NCBI GenBank assembly: GCA_029541985.1
Contig: CP095414.1
Span: 496,001-560,000, forward strand
Reading direction: 5' to 3'
Origin: Bacteroidales bacterium F22
GTDB taxonomy: Bacteria; Bacteroidota; Bacteroidia; Bacteroidales; Bacteroidaceae
Length of the DNA stretch: 64,000 nt
The notes under the pieces: generated by a model
Databases searched by the model: none
Told to the model about the DNA's origin: nothing
Seen by the model: the letters and a program-made list of their open reading frames with translations, nothing else
Part shown: positions 28,199 through 37,163 of the stretch, piece after piece
How positions within the stretch are numbered: position 1 is the first letter of the stretch
Layout of the letters: each line of letters begins with the position of its first letter
Made by a program: the position numbers and the translations under genes

Positions 28199-30313
28199 AT
28201 GAAAAGAATTACCTTCTTATTTCTGACGCTATGCATTGGCTGCCTAACCCCAACCATAGCACAGACACTAACATCACCAAATGGAAAGTTGACTTTGACA
28301 TTCCATTTATCTGAAGCTCAAAAACCAATTTACTCGCTGTCCTATAAAACAAAGGAAGTCATCAAAGACAGCAAAATGGGATTTACCCTTCAACCCCACT
28401 ATTCATTTGATTCGGGTTTCAAAGTAATTAAAACCACTTATTCTGATTCCAATACTACTTGGACTCCTGTTTGGGGAGAAAACAATAAGATTCAAGACAA
28501 TCATAAAGAGATGCTTATTCAATTGGTTCAAGACAAGACCAATTGGCTATTGAACATTCGCTTTCGCCTGTTTGATGATGGTCTAGGCTTTCGCTACGAA
28601 TTTCCAGTACAGAAAAACCTCAGACATTTTATCATAAAAGAAGAAAATACTGAGTTCAGTCTTACAGGTGATCACAAAGCTTTTTGGATTCCAGGTGACT
28701 ATGATACCAATGAATACCCTATCACAACATCCAAACTATCAGAAGTTGCACAACTAATAGGGAAAGTACGCCAAGAATCGCTAGCAGCGAAAGCTCCTAC
28801 AAAGAGTCTTGCTATCCAAACTCCACTGATGTTAAAGACTGCAGATCATTTATATATAAATATACATGAAGCATCGCTAGTCAATTACCCAGCTATGTGT
28901 TTAAATCTAGACGATAAAGAATACAAATTAACGTCCAACCTCACTCCAGACAAGAATGGAAATAGAGGATACATCCAGACAGGAAGTACCACTCCATGGC
29001 GAACCATCGTTGTGAGTGATGATGCACGTGATATTCTTGCATCCAATCTCATTCTTAATCTAAACGAGCCAAGTAAAATTAAAGACACCTCATGGATTAA
29101 ACCCACGAAATACATCGGTGTGTGGTGGGAATATTTTGTAGGCGGTGGTTCTACTTGGGCCTATACGGATACTCAAGATATTGTCATAGGCAAGACAGAT
29201 TATACCAAACTCAAGCCAAATGGACACCATGGAGCCAACACTAAACATGTGGAAGACTACATAGACTTTGCTGCAGAGAATGGTTTCGATGCCGTTCTAG
29301 TAGAAGGTTGGAATGAGGGCTGGGAAGACAATTATGCCTATGTAAAAGAACATATTTATAGCTTTACCAAGGCATACCCCGATTTTGATGTACAAGCCCT
29401 TCATAAATATGCAGCATCTAAAGGCATTAAAATTATCATGCATCACGAGACAACTTCCTCTGTCGCAGATTATGAGAGACAGTTGCCAGATGCCTTCCAA
29501 TTCATGGTAGACAACGGTTATAGTGCTGTTAAAACAGGATATGTAGGTCCAATCAGTCCACGTAGCGAATATCATGATGGACAATGGATGGTCAATCACT
29601 ACAACCGAGTAGTAGAAACAGCAGCTCAGTATAAGATTATGGTTGACTCTCATGAAGCAGTTCGTCCTACCGGCATGTGCAGAACTTATCCAAACTGGGT
29701 AGCACAAGAATCTGCCCGTGGTACTGAATTTGAATCCTTCAACGGCAACCATCCAGACCATACCACCATTCTACCTTTTACCCGTCTGATGGGTGGTCCG
29801 ATGGATTACACTCCAGGTATATTCGAAGGAGATCTCTCTACATACGGTGGTGCAAACAAAGCACAATTGAGTACTACACTAGTCAAACAGTTAGCCCTCT
29901 ATGTCACCATGTACAGTCCCTTACAGATGGCAGCTGATTTGATTCAGAATTACAGAAAATATCCAGATGCCTTCCAATTCATCAAAGATGTAGCTGTTGA
30001 TTGGGATCATAGCTATATCCTCGAAGCAGAACCAGGAGATTACATTACCATAGCCCGTAAAGCAAAAGGAAAAGACGAATGGTATATAGGTGGCATTACA
30101 GATGAAAATGCTCGAAAAGCAATCATCGATCTTAGTTTCTTACCAAAAGGTCAGAAATACCAGGCGACGATCTATGCAGATGGTAAAACTGCCAATTGGA
30201 AAACAAACCCAAAAAGCTATGTCATTTCGACTAAAAAAGTAACAAGCAAAACGGTATTGAAACCCCAATTAGCCCCTAGCGGCGGTGTAGCCATTAGTAT
30301 CAAAAAGATTTAG
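28199..30313 (+). CDS. GH97 family alpha-glycosidase, SusB-like
   Basis: This 704-residue secreted enzyme has a signal peptide (1-21, ending TIAQ). An N-terminal beta-sandwich begins LTSPNGKLTLTF, then a catalytic barrel (about 300-570) has GFDAVLVEGWNEGWE, HHETTSS (Glu417), KTGYVGPISPR (445-455) and DSHEAVRPTG, and a C-terminal beta-sandwich follows. GH97 acts on alpha-glucosides or alpha-galactosides in the periplasm. At the place where retaining members have an Asp nucleophile, this protein reads KTGYVG with Gly447, which suggests the inverting, SusB-like alpha-glucosidase group. It is monocistronic with a strong terminator. Confidence 0.92.
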   Translation: MKRITFLFLTLCIGCLTPTIAQTLTSPNGKLTLTFHLSEAQKPIYSLSYKTKEVIKDSKMGFTLQPHYSFDSGFKVIKTTYSDSNTTWTPVWGENNKIQDNHKEMLIQLVQDKTNWLLNIRFRLFDDGLGFRYEFPVQKNLRHFIIKEENTEFSLTGDHKAFWIPGDYDTNEYPITTSKLSEVAQLIGKVRQESLAAKAPTKSLAIQTPLMLKTADHLYINIHEASLVNYPAMCLNLDDKEYKLTSNLTPDKNGNRGYIQTGSTTPWRTIVVSDDARDILASNLILNLNEPSKIKDTSWIKPTKYIGVWWEYFVGGGSTWAYTDTQDIVIGKTDYTKLKPNGHHGANTKHVEDYIDFAAENGFDAVLVEGWNEGWEDNYAYVKEHIYSFTKAYPDFDVQALHKYAASKGIKIIMHHETTSSVADYERQLPDAFQFMVDNGYSAVKTGYVGPISPRSEYHDGQWMVNHYNRVVETAAQYKIMVDSHEAVRPTGMCRTYPNWVAQESARGTEFESFNGNHPDHTTILPFTRLMGGPMDYTPGIFEGDLSTYGGANKAQLSTTLVKQLALYVTMYSPLQMAADLIQNYRKYPDAFQFIKDVAVDWDHSYILEAEPGDYITIARKAKGKDEWYIGGITDENARKAIIDLSFLPKGQKYQATIYADGKTANWKTNPKSYVISTKKVTSKTVLKPQLAPSGGVAISIKKI

Positions 30314-30336
30314 AAAGATCAATTACTAAACAAAAG

Positions 30337-30376
30337 AAGTCAAGTCACCTATACGCTTAGTGACTTGACTTTTTTT
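30337..30376 (+). terminator. Terminator of the GH97 gene
   Basis: An 11-12-bp stem (30337-30347 with 30361-30371) with a 12-13-nt loop and seven Ts begins 24 bp after the stop. Confidence 0.88.
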
Positions 30377-30479
30377 ATACCTCATTCTCTATATCATTAT
30401 TAAAGAAAAAACCTTACAAAAGAATGTTTTTACATTATTAATTTGCTGCATTGATTTTAAAAAAAGTCCGATTATCTGT

Positions 30480-30507
30480 ACATATTGTAAGAAAAAACGA
30501 TAACTTA
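30480..30507. repeat. 28-bp dispersed repeat, copy 2
   Basis: Near-identical to 28027-28054 (26 of 28 bases). It lies 24 bp upstream of the preferred start of the RelA/SpoT-type gene. Confidence 0.6.
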
Positions 30508-30531
30508 GCAGTCATTATAACAATTAAAGCA

Positions 30532-32763
30532 ATGATTATACTAGATAAAAGTCAAAAAAGGAAATTTAAGCAAGCATATAAAGATGTCTATTGGGATACG
30601 AAAGACTTCCTCACAAAGAAAGAAAAAGAATATCTAAAACATTGGATTCGTGAAGCCATCGTAACAGAAAAGATGCAGTTACTTCGTTTTGAACTTCACC
30701 CCGTTTTATACCGTTTGCATACAGCGAAGATTATCATTGAAGATATGAATCTGAAACGTTCTGGATTCATATCTCTCATGCTTCTAGAGGTAGTCTTGTC
30801 CGACACATTATCCATCAAGAAAGTCAAGGAAGACCTCGGAGATGAAGTGGCAACTATCCTCACTGGATTAGTCAAGACCCGTGAACTATATCAGAAGAGT
30901 CCAGTCATTGAGTCAGAAAATTTTCGCAACCTATTACTTTCTTTTGCAGAAGACATGCGTGTCATCCTTATCATGATAGCTGACAGGGTCAATTTGATGC
31001 GTGCGATTAATAATCACCCAAACGATGTAGAGCGGAAGCGAACAGCCAATGAAGCGGCCTACTTATATGCACCATTGGCTCATAAGTTGGGACTTTATAA
31101 ACTCAAGTCAGAACTCGAGGACATGAGTTTGAAATACCTCCAACGCGAGATGTATCAAGACATCAAAGAGAAGCTCAATGAAACCAAAGCCAAACGAGAT
31201 GCTTATATCAAAAACTTCATCCATCCGATAAAGACTAAATTGGAAAAAGAAGGACTGAAATTTAGTATCAAAGGAAGAACTAAATCGATTTATTCTATAT
31301 GGAACAAGATGGTTCGTCAGCAGACCCCTTTCGAAAGAATCTTCGATTTGTTTGCAATTCGTATCATACTCGACACCCCCTATGAACGTGAGAAACAAGA
31401 GTGTTGGCAAGCCTATTCCATCTGTACAGATATGTATATGCCCAATCCAAATAGACTTCGTGATTGGCTTTCAGTACCCAAGAGCAATGGTTATGAAAGT
31501 CTTCATACCACAGTGATGGGGCCAGAAGGACGATGGGTAGAGATACAAATACGTACCCAACGAATGGATGAAGTAGCAGAACGAGGTGTCGCAGCGCATT
31601 GGAGATACAAAGGCGTCAAAGGAGAGACAGGACTTGACGAATGGTTGACCTCAATGAGAGAAGCGCTCGAAAATCAAGAGTCCGATATTGATCCGAATGA
31701 AAATGGGCGAGAAGTGATGGACCAATTCAAGATGGACTTATATGAAGATGAAGTCTTTGTCTTCACTCCAAAAGGAGATCTCTACAAACTAGCAAAAGGA
31801 GCTACCGTATTGGATTTTGCTTTTAGGATTCATAGTCGCCTAGGATGTCAATGCACTGGAGCTATTGTCAATAACAAACACGCGCAACTCAAACAAGTAC
31901 TTCAGAGTGGTGACCAAGTAGAGATTTTAACCTCAGGTACACAGCAACCCAAACGAGATTGGCTTAATATTGTTTCTACTAGCAAAGCAAAAACAAAAAT
32001 TCGTCAAGCCATCAAGGAATTGTCTGCCCGCTATGTGGCCTTTGGTAAGGAAGAAATAGAACGTAAATTTAAAAACAGAAAAATAGAATACGATGACAAA
32101 GCGATGATGCGTCTAATTAAAAAGATGAATCGTAAAACAGTCACCGAATTTTATCAAGATATTGGAGAGGGAACCATTTCTGTCAATGAGGTCTTTGACC
32201 AATACTTAAAGATTCAAGCTCAACTAGCCAATCCACAGACTGATCAAAACCGAACAGCTGATAACTATAACGTGACGGCAAATAGTTTTCCTGAAGATGA
32301 GGAAGGTCATATCAAAGAAGACGTCCTTGTCATAGACAATGAACTTAAAGGAATTGACTTCACACTCTCTAAATGTTGTAATCCGATATATGGAGACGAT
32401 GTCTTTGGTTTCGTGACGATAAATGAAGGAATAAAGATACACCGCTCTGATTGTCCGAATGCACCACAATTAAGAGAGAAATACGGTTATCGTATAGTTC
32501 CCGCAAGATGGGCTGGAAAAAGTACAGGTAAGACCTATCCTATTAATCTTCGAATCATAGGTCAGGATGATATTGGTATTGTTACCAACATTACTTCGCT
32601 GATCAACAAAGAGCCAGGCGTATCTCTTCGGAGCATCAATGTAGATAGCAACGATGGATTATTTTCTGGCACATTGACTGTCATGGTCACAAGCCAAGCT
32701 ATGCTTAAAGCACTGATTAAGAAAATTAAGGGAGTAAAAGGAATCAAACAAGTCATGAGGTAA
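30532..32763 (+). CDS. RelA/SpoT-type (p)ppGpp synthetase with degenerate HD domain
   Basis: 743 residues from the chosen start MIILDKSQKRKF; the frame is open to 30451 but that segment is not family-like and contains the repeat. The HD hydrolase region is present but eroded: where hydrolases have LLHDVVEDT this reads LLEVVLSDT (84-92), and ADRLHNMR reads ADRVNLMR (150-157). The synthetase domain is intact: GRTKSIYSIWNKM, DLFAIRII, PKSNGYESLHTTV, EIQIRT, GVAAHWRYK. TGS (VFVFTPKGDLYKLAKGATV) and C-terminal zinc-finger/ACT domains (SKCCNPIYGDD) follow. It is expected to make (p)ppGpp on amino-acid starvation but not to hydrolyse it. Confidence 0.9.
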   Translation: MIILDKSQKRKFKQAYKDVYWDTKDFLTKKEKEYLKHWIREAIVTEKMQLLRFELHPVLYRLHTAKIIIEDMNLKRSGFISLMLLEVVLSDTLSIKKVKEDLGDEVATILTGLVKTRELYQKSPVIESENFRNLLLSFAEDMRVILIMIADRVNLMRAINNHPNDVERKRTANEAAYLYAPLAHKLGLYKLKSELEDMSLKYLQREMYQDIKEKLNETKAKRDAYIKNFIHPIKTKLEKEGLKFSIKGRTKSIYSIWNKMVRQQTPFERIFDLFAIRIILDTPYEREKQECWQAYSICTDMYMPNPNRLRDWLSVPKSNGYESLHTTVMGPEGRWVEIQIRTQRMDEVAERGVAAHWRYKGVKGETGLDEWLTSMREALENQESDIDPNENGREVMDQFKMDLYEDEVFVFTPKGDLYKLAKGATVLDFAFRIHSRLGCQCTGAIVNNKHAQLKQVLQSGDQVEILTSGTQQPKRDWLNIVSTSKAKTKIRQAIKELSARYVAFGKEEIERKFKNRKIEYDDKAMMRLIKKMNRKTVTEFYQDIGEGTISVNEVFDQYLKIQAQLANPQTDQNRTADNYNVTANSFPEDEEGHIKEDVLVIDNELKGIDFTLSKCCNPIYGDDVFGFVTINEGIKIHRSDCPNAPQLREKYGYRIVPARWAGKSTGKTYPINLRIIGQDDIGIVTNITSLINKEPGVSLRSINVDSNDGLFSGTLTVMVTSQAMLKALIKKIKGVKGIKQVMR

Positions 32764-32795
32764 AACAGACAAAATCACACAAATATTTTTCTTCA

Positions 32796-32832
32796 AAGAA
32801 CCACTATAATATCATTTTATAGTGGTTCTTTT
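32796..32832 (+). terminator. Terminator of the RelA/SpoT-type gene, overlapping the 3' end of the hybrid sensor gene
   Basis: A perfect 13-bp stem (32796-32808 with 32818-32830) with a 9-nt loop is followed by a T run. The stop codon of the convergent hybrid sensor gene (32817-32819) sits at the loop/stem junction and its last codons form the right arm. Confidence 0.8.
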
Positions 32833-35800
32833 TTCTTCTCCATATACTCACTAGGCAAGAGTCCAAACTCCTGTCTGAAACACGTACTAAAATATTTAGG
32901 ATTATTAAAACCAACGGTATAAGCTAAATCCGATATTCTTATACTACCATTTTCATCGATCAATTTACAAGCAGACTTGAGTCGAATATTACGAATAAAC
33001 CCTGACGTATTGAGGCCAGTCAATGATTTGAGTTTCTTGTAAAGTGTCGATTTACTAGTTCCCAGTTCTTCGACAAACATTTTTTGGTCAAATCTTGAAT
33101 CATCAAGATGATTGTTGACACAAGCAATAGCTCGGTTCAAGAAATCCTCATCAAGAGAAGTAAAATTAAGCTTCTTGGCTTCAAAAACCAATTGATGCTT
33201 GAAATCACTAGCCTGATGTTCACGAGCTCTAATTAGATTACGTATTCTTGAACGAAGCACACATACATTAAATGGCTTAGCGATGAAAGCATCCGCACCC
33301 GAATCATAAGCTTCGGTCCTATCTTCTCCTTCAGTTTTAGCCGTAAGTAAAATAATAGGAATATGGCATTGATTAATATCAGATTTGAGCACTCTACAAA
33401 GATGAATACCATCCATTACAGGCATTAAAATATCCGAAACGATGATATCAACTGGTTGTTTTGCAATAATATCAAGAGCTTCCTCCCCATTAGTAGCAGT
33501 CACTATCTGATAATAATGCGAAAGCAACTGACTCATCAATGCTAACAAATCCTCGTTATCTTCCACAAGCAACAACGTCATACTCTTATCCTCTACAGAC
33601 TGTACAGCCATATCATCCGACTGCAAGTCTTTTTCATCAAGTTCATCCACTACTTCAGTTGATGACTTCTGATTAGAAACGACACATGGAGTAACCGCTT
33701 GAATCTCAGAAGAGACTGCTACCTCCTTATTTTCCTCAAGTTGAGAATCAGCTATTTGAGACTCATCATAATATTCTCTTTTAATAGGAATCACTATATC
33801 AAAAGTTGTTCCCTTGTCCACTTCACTATCTACACTGATGCTTCCACGATGCAATTCTACAAGATCCTTGACCAATGCTAGACCAATTCCAGTACCTGAA
33901 GTACGAAATTTACGATATTCCCCATCATAGAATCGACTAAATAAACTCTTCATATTCTCAGGAGAAATTCCGCGACCATTATCCGCGACCTTCAACACAG
34001 CGAAGTCTTTATCTTCTCCATAATCTAGAGAGAGCTTGATATATCCACCTTTACTATTATATTTCGCAGCATTTGATAATAAATTATAGATTATTTTGTC
34101 CAATTTATCAGTATCAAAATACCCCATCATCGAAAGATGTGGACATTCAATGGTGAAGTGTAACTGCTTATTAGTGGTTAGTGGTTTGAAACAATTCGCT
34201 GCTTCCTGCACAAAAGCGACTAAATCATTTAGTGTAAGACTTAATTTCAGATTTCCTGTTTCAGATTTTCTAAATTCCAACATCTGCCTCAGCAGATGCA
34301 TAAGTCGCACGATATTGTTATCCATGATTTGGTAGATACCCACCTGATGCGGAGCCTCCAATTTCAGTTCCTCCACACCAGCACGAATAATAGCCAGTGG
34401 TGTAAGTAACTCATGAGTCACATTAGTAAAGAATTTCAATTTGAGCTGGTTCAGTTCCTCAAGCTTTTCTTTTTCTAAGCGTCCTAGACGCAATCGGTTT
34501 TCCAGAATCATACGATTAGAGAAGATACGCAAGGCTAACCAAGCGAGTAGAATGACGAAGACACAATAGCTAAGTTTTGCCCACCAAGTAGCCCACATTG
34601 GTGGCAACACCACGATTCTAATCTTCGGATGTTCAGGTCCCCATTGACTATTTTCTCCCATTGCTTTGACACGAAAATAATAGGTACCTGCATCAAGATT
34701 ATTGTAGTAAGCAAAATGACGAGTCGAACTTGCCACATGCCACTCTTCTTCGAAACCATCTAAGCGGTAAGCAAACTTATCATTACGGATATTAAAGTAA
34801 TCCAATGACGAAAATTCAATAGTGAAATTATTTTGATCATAATTAAAACGAACATCACGCGTATATTCAGGAGCCAAGGAACTAACTTTAGTTCGTTGGA
34901 CATCATCCAAATCATGCCATGAAGTATTGAAAACTTTAATATCAGTGACTAAGACAGAAATCGGTTTGTGCTGCACCTTTATCTCACTAGGATAAAAAGA
35001 ATTGTATCCTTTATGTCCACCAAAAAACAGTTTTCCATCTGATGTCTTAAAAGCAGCATGACTCAAGAATGTATTATCCTGTAATCCACCACGCTTATCA
35101 TAAAGATGAAAAGTACTATTAGCTAAATAATCAGGGGTAAACAAAGAGAACAATCCACCATTTGTTCCCATCCACAACATCCCATCATTTGCCTCCTCGA
35201 TTGAGAAAATGCCATCCAGATGAATGTCGAGTTGTTCATTGACAGATAAGAATCGATCTGTATCTTCATCATAAAGGCTAAGTCCCCCTCCATCAGTACC
35301 GATCCACAAGCGACCTTTGCTATCCTCAAAGATACACTGGACATCATTGCTATTGAGTTGACCATTGACCAATGCATACTGGGTCATAACAAAACTAGCT
35401 GGGTCATCTGTGTCCCCAACGATTCTAATGACACCATCATTATCTGTACCAGCCCATATAGCGCCATCAGCTGTCTGAGTGATACATCGAAAAGTATCTT
35501 GCGATATGTTTTTACCGTTGATATAGCAAGGAATAAACGAGAAACCGTCTCCATCAGATTTCACATAACAGAGTCCTGTTCTGGTACCATACCACATATT
35601 CTGATTCGTATCCTCAAGAATACTGTAAACATTTATGTTAGGCAACCATTTACAATTATTCCATGTAACATGCTCTAACTGTTTACTAGCAGAAGCTCGT
35701 TCATCATAAACATAGACACCATCACTAAAGGTACCCAAATAGACCTTGTGATTAGTAGGTGACTGCACGATGGTATTGATAGTCGGTAGGTCAGTCACAT

Positions 35801-37037
35801 TTTCAAATGCAGGAATGTCTTGCCAATAAGTATATGAAGAACGGCCGTTAGGCATCTCAGACTCGAGGACGAAACCATAACTTCCGATACCTAACCATAC
35901 CCTATTTTTCTGATCGACCATAAGACTACGAACAGACCGTGAAGCCGTTCTTTTTCTTATTCTATTTAGATTATGTTGTTTGAAGAGTTTCGCTTTTGTA
36001 TCGGCATAATAAACGCCACCTCCAAGCATGCCAACCCACATTCCTCCTTGACTATCACTAATCAAAGCATCAACCTCATTAAATGGGAAATCCCGTTTAT
36101 GTCCAGGCAAATAATTGACAAAACCAGCATCTAAACTATTCAAATCAAGAATACTCAATCCACTACGTGTACCGACCCATAATGAATGAGAATGCATATC
36201 CTCAGCGAGTGCATATACGATATTATTAGACAACGACCGCTTATCATCAGCCTGATGTAAGTAAGGGTTGAAAACTGTTCTTGCAGGATCATATGGATGG
36301 CTCATCAAATAAAGTCCATCCCAAGTACCGACCCATATACGATGTTGACTATCCTCAAGTACGTTGAGCACAGAATAATTAGGTGCAATAGAGCCCGAGA
36401 AATCAGTACATATATTAGTTTTAGAATCAATACAATACAATCCACTGCCATAGGTTCCAATCCATATGTGTCCTGTAGAATCATCACCAATGAAAGCAAT
36501 AGATTGTTTGGTCAACCATTCTCGATTATCTTTATCTCTATAAACAGAACAAGAATCAGACTTTGGGTCGTAATGCACCAACCCTTTGACCGTACCTACC
36601 AATACAGAACCATCAGAACAAGCATACAATGCTTCTATTTCTACGTTGTTAAATACAGGATGATTGATATGTGACATGGTAAAATGACTCTTATCCAACA
36701 CATTCAGACTACTATTGGTCCCTATATAAAGTCGATGCTGGTCATCTTCAATCATACAACGGATATTGTTGTTAGTTAGTAAATAAGGAGTTTTAGCATT
36801 GTTTTTGAAAGTACGAATCTGATAACCATCATAAGCATAAAGCCCACTTGTCGTAGCAATCCAAAGATAACCATCTTTATCTTGATAGAGTCGACGCACT
36901 TCAGTCGTAGAAATAGCATTAAAATTGGGCAATGGCTTAAAGACAAATTTGGCTTCTGCGGAGACATCAGTTGACCATAGTAGCCCCAAGACAGCTATCA
37001 ATAACAAGTAATAATGATTTAAGTTTAGCAATTTCAT
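32817..37037 (-). CDS. Hybrid two-component system regulator of the polysaccharide locus
   Basis: This 1,406-residue one-protein two-component system has a signal peptide (1-27). Two seven-bladed periplasmic propellers of repeated DGxLWIGT-type units (about 40-720) and a Y_Y_Y domain (about 735-815, YRLDGFEEEWH) precede a membrane helix (about 825-845). The kinase has the H-box THELLTPL (His near 874), N-box NLLSNAAKYN (near 986), DNGRGI and GTGIGLALV. The receiver Asp lies in VSDILMPVMDG (near 1200), and an AraC-type helix-turn-helix occupies the last 100 residues. Such regulators bind a glycan fragment in the periplasm and switch on the neighbouring utilisation genes. It follows the GH105-GH43 gene on the same strand. 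Confidence 0.95.
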   Translation of the reverse strand: MKLLNLNHYYLLLIAVLGLLWSTDVSAEAKFVFKPLPNFNAISTTEVRRLYQDKDGYLWIATTSGLYAYDGYQIRTFKNNAKTPYLLTNNNIRCMIEDDQHRLYIGTNSSLNVLDKSHFTMSHINHPVFNNVEIEALYACSDGSVLVGTVKGLVHYDPKSDSCSVYRDKDNREWLTKQSIAFIGDDSTGHIWIGTYGSGLYCIDSKTNICTDFSGSIAPNYSVLNVLEDSQHRIWVGTWDGLYLMSHPYDPARTVFNPYLHQADDKRSLSNNIVYALAEDMHSHSLWVGTRSGLSILDLNSLDAGFVNYLPGHKRDFPFNEVDALISDSQGGMWVGMLGGGVYYADTKAKLFKQHNLNRIRKRTASRSVRSLMVDQKNRVWLGIGSYGFVLESEMPNGRSSYTYWQDIPAFENVTDLPTINTIVQSPTNHKVYLGTFSDGVYVYDERASASKQLEHVTWNNCKWLPNINVYSILEDTNQNMWYGTRTGLCYVKSDGDGFSFIPCYINGKNISQDTFRCITQTADGAIWAGTDNDGVIRIVGDTDDPASFVMTQYALVNGQLNSNDVQCIFEDSKGRLWIGTDGGGLSLYDEDTDRFLSVNEQLDIHLDGIFSIEEANDGMLWMGTNGGLFSLFTPDYLANSTFHLYDKRGGLQDNTFLSHAAFKTSDGKLFFGGHKGYNSFYPSEIKVQHKPISVLVTDIKVFNTSWHDLDDVQRTKVSSLAPEYTRDVRFNYDQNNFTIEFSSLDYFNIRNDKFAYRLDGFEEEWHVASSTRHFAYYNNLDAGTYYFRVKAMGENSQWGPEHPKIRIVVLPPMWATWWAKLSYCVFVILLAWLALRIFSNRMILENRLRLGRLEKEKLEELNQLKLKFFTNVTHELLTPLAIIRAGVEELKLEAPHQVGIYQIMDNNIVRLMHLLRQMLEFRKSETGNLKLSLTLNDLVAFVQEAANCFKPLTTNKQLHFTIECPHLSMMGYFDTDKLDKIIYNLLSNAAKYNSKGGYIKLSLDYGEDKDFAVLKVADNGRGISPENMKSLFSRFYDGEYRKFRTSGTGIGLALVKDLVELHRGSISVDSEVDKGTTFDIVIPIKREYYDESQIADSQLEENKEVAVSSEIQAVTPCVVSNQKSSTEVVDELDEKDLQSDDMAVQSVEDKSMTLLLVEDNEDLLALMSQLLSHYYQIVTATNGEEALDIIAKQPVDIIVSDILMPVMDGIHLCRVLKSDINQCHIPIILLTAKTEGEDRTEAYDSGADAFIAKPFNVCVLRSRIRNLIRAREHQASDFKHQLVFEAKKLNFTSLDEDFLNRAIACVNNHLDDSRFDQKMFVEELGTSKSTLYKKLKSLTGLNTSGFIRNIRLKSACKLIDENGSIRISDLAYTVGFNNPKYFSTCFRQEFGLLPSEYMEKKKEPL

Positions 37038-37163
37038 GAACTTATTCGTTTAGTCGTTATAGCAACACTATAATAGTCACTATCTGTAGATATCAATTTT
37101 CAGATACAAATATAGTTATAATGAGAACAGCATCTCTATATAGATACACTTTCTACACAAGAA

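Noticed and set aside
30451-30531. N-terminal extension of the RelA/SpoT-type protein
   Set aside because: The 27 extra codons contain the dispersed 28-bp repeat and do not look like the family; MIILDKSQ at 30532 is the better start.
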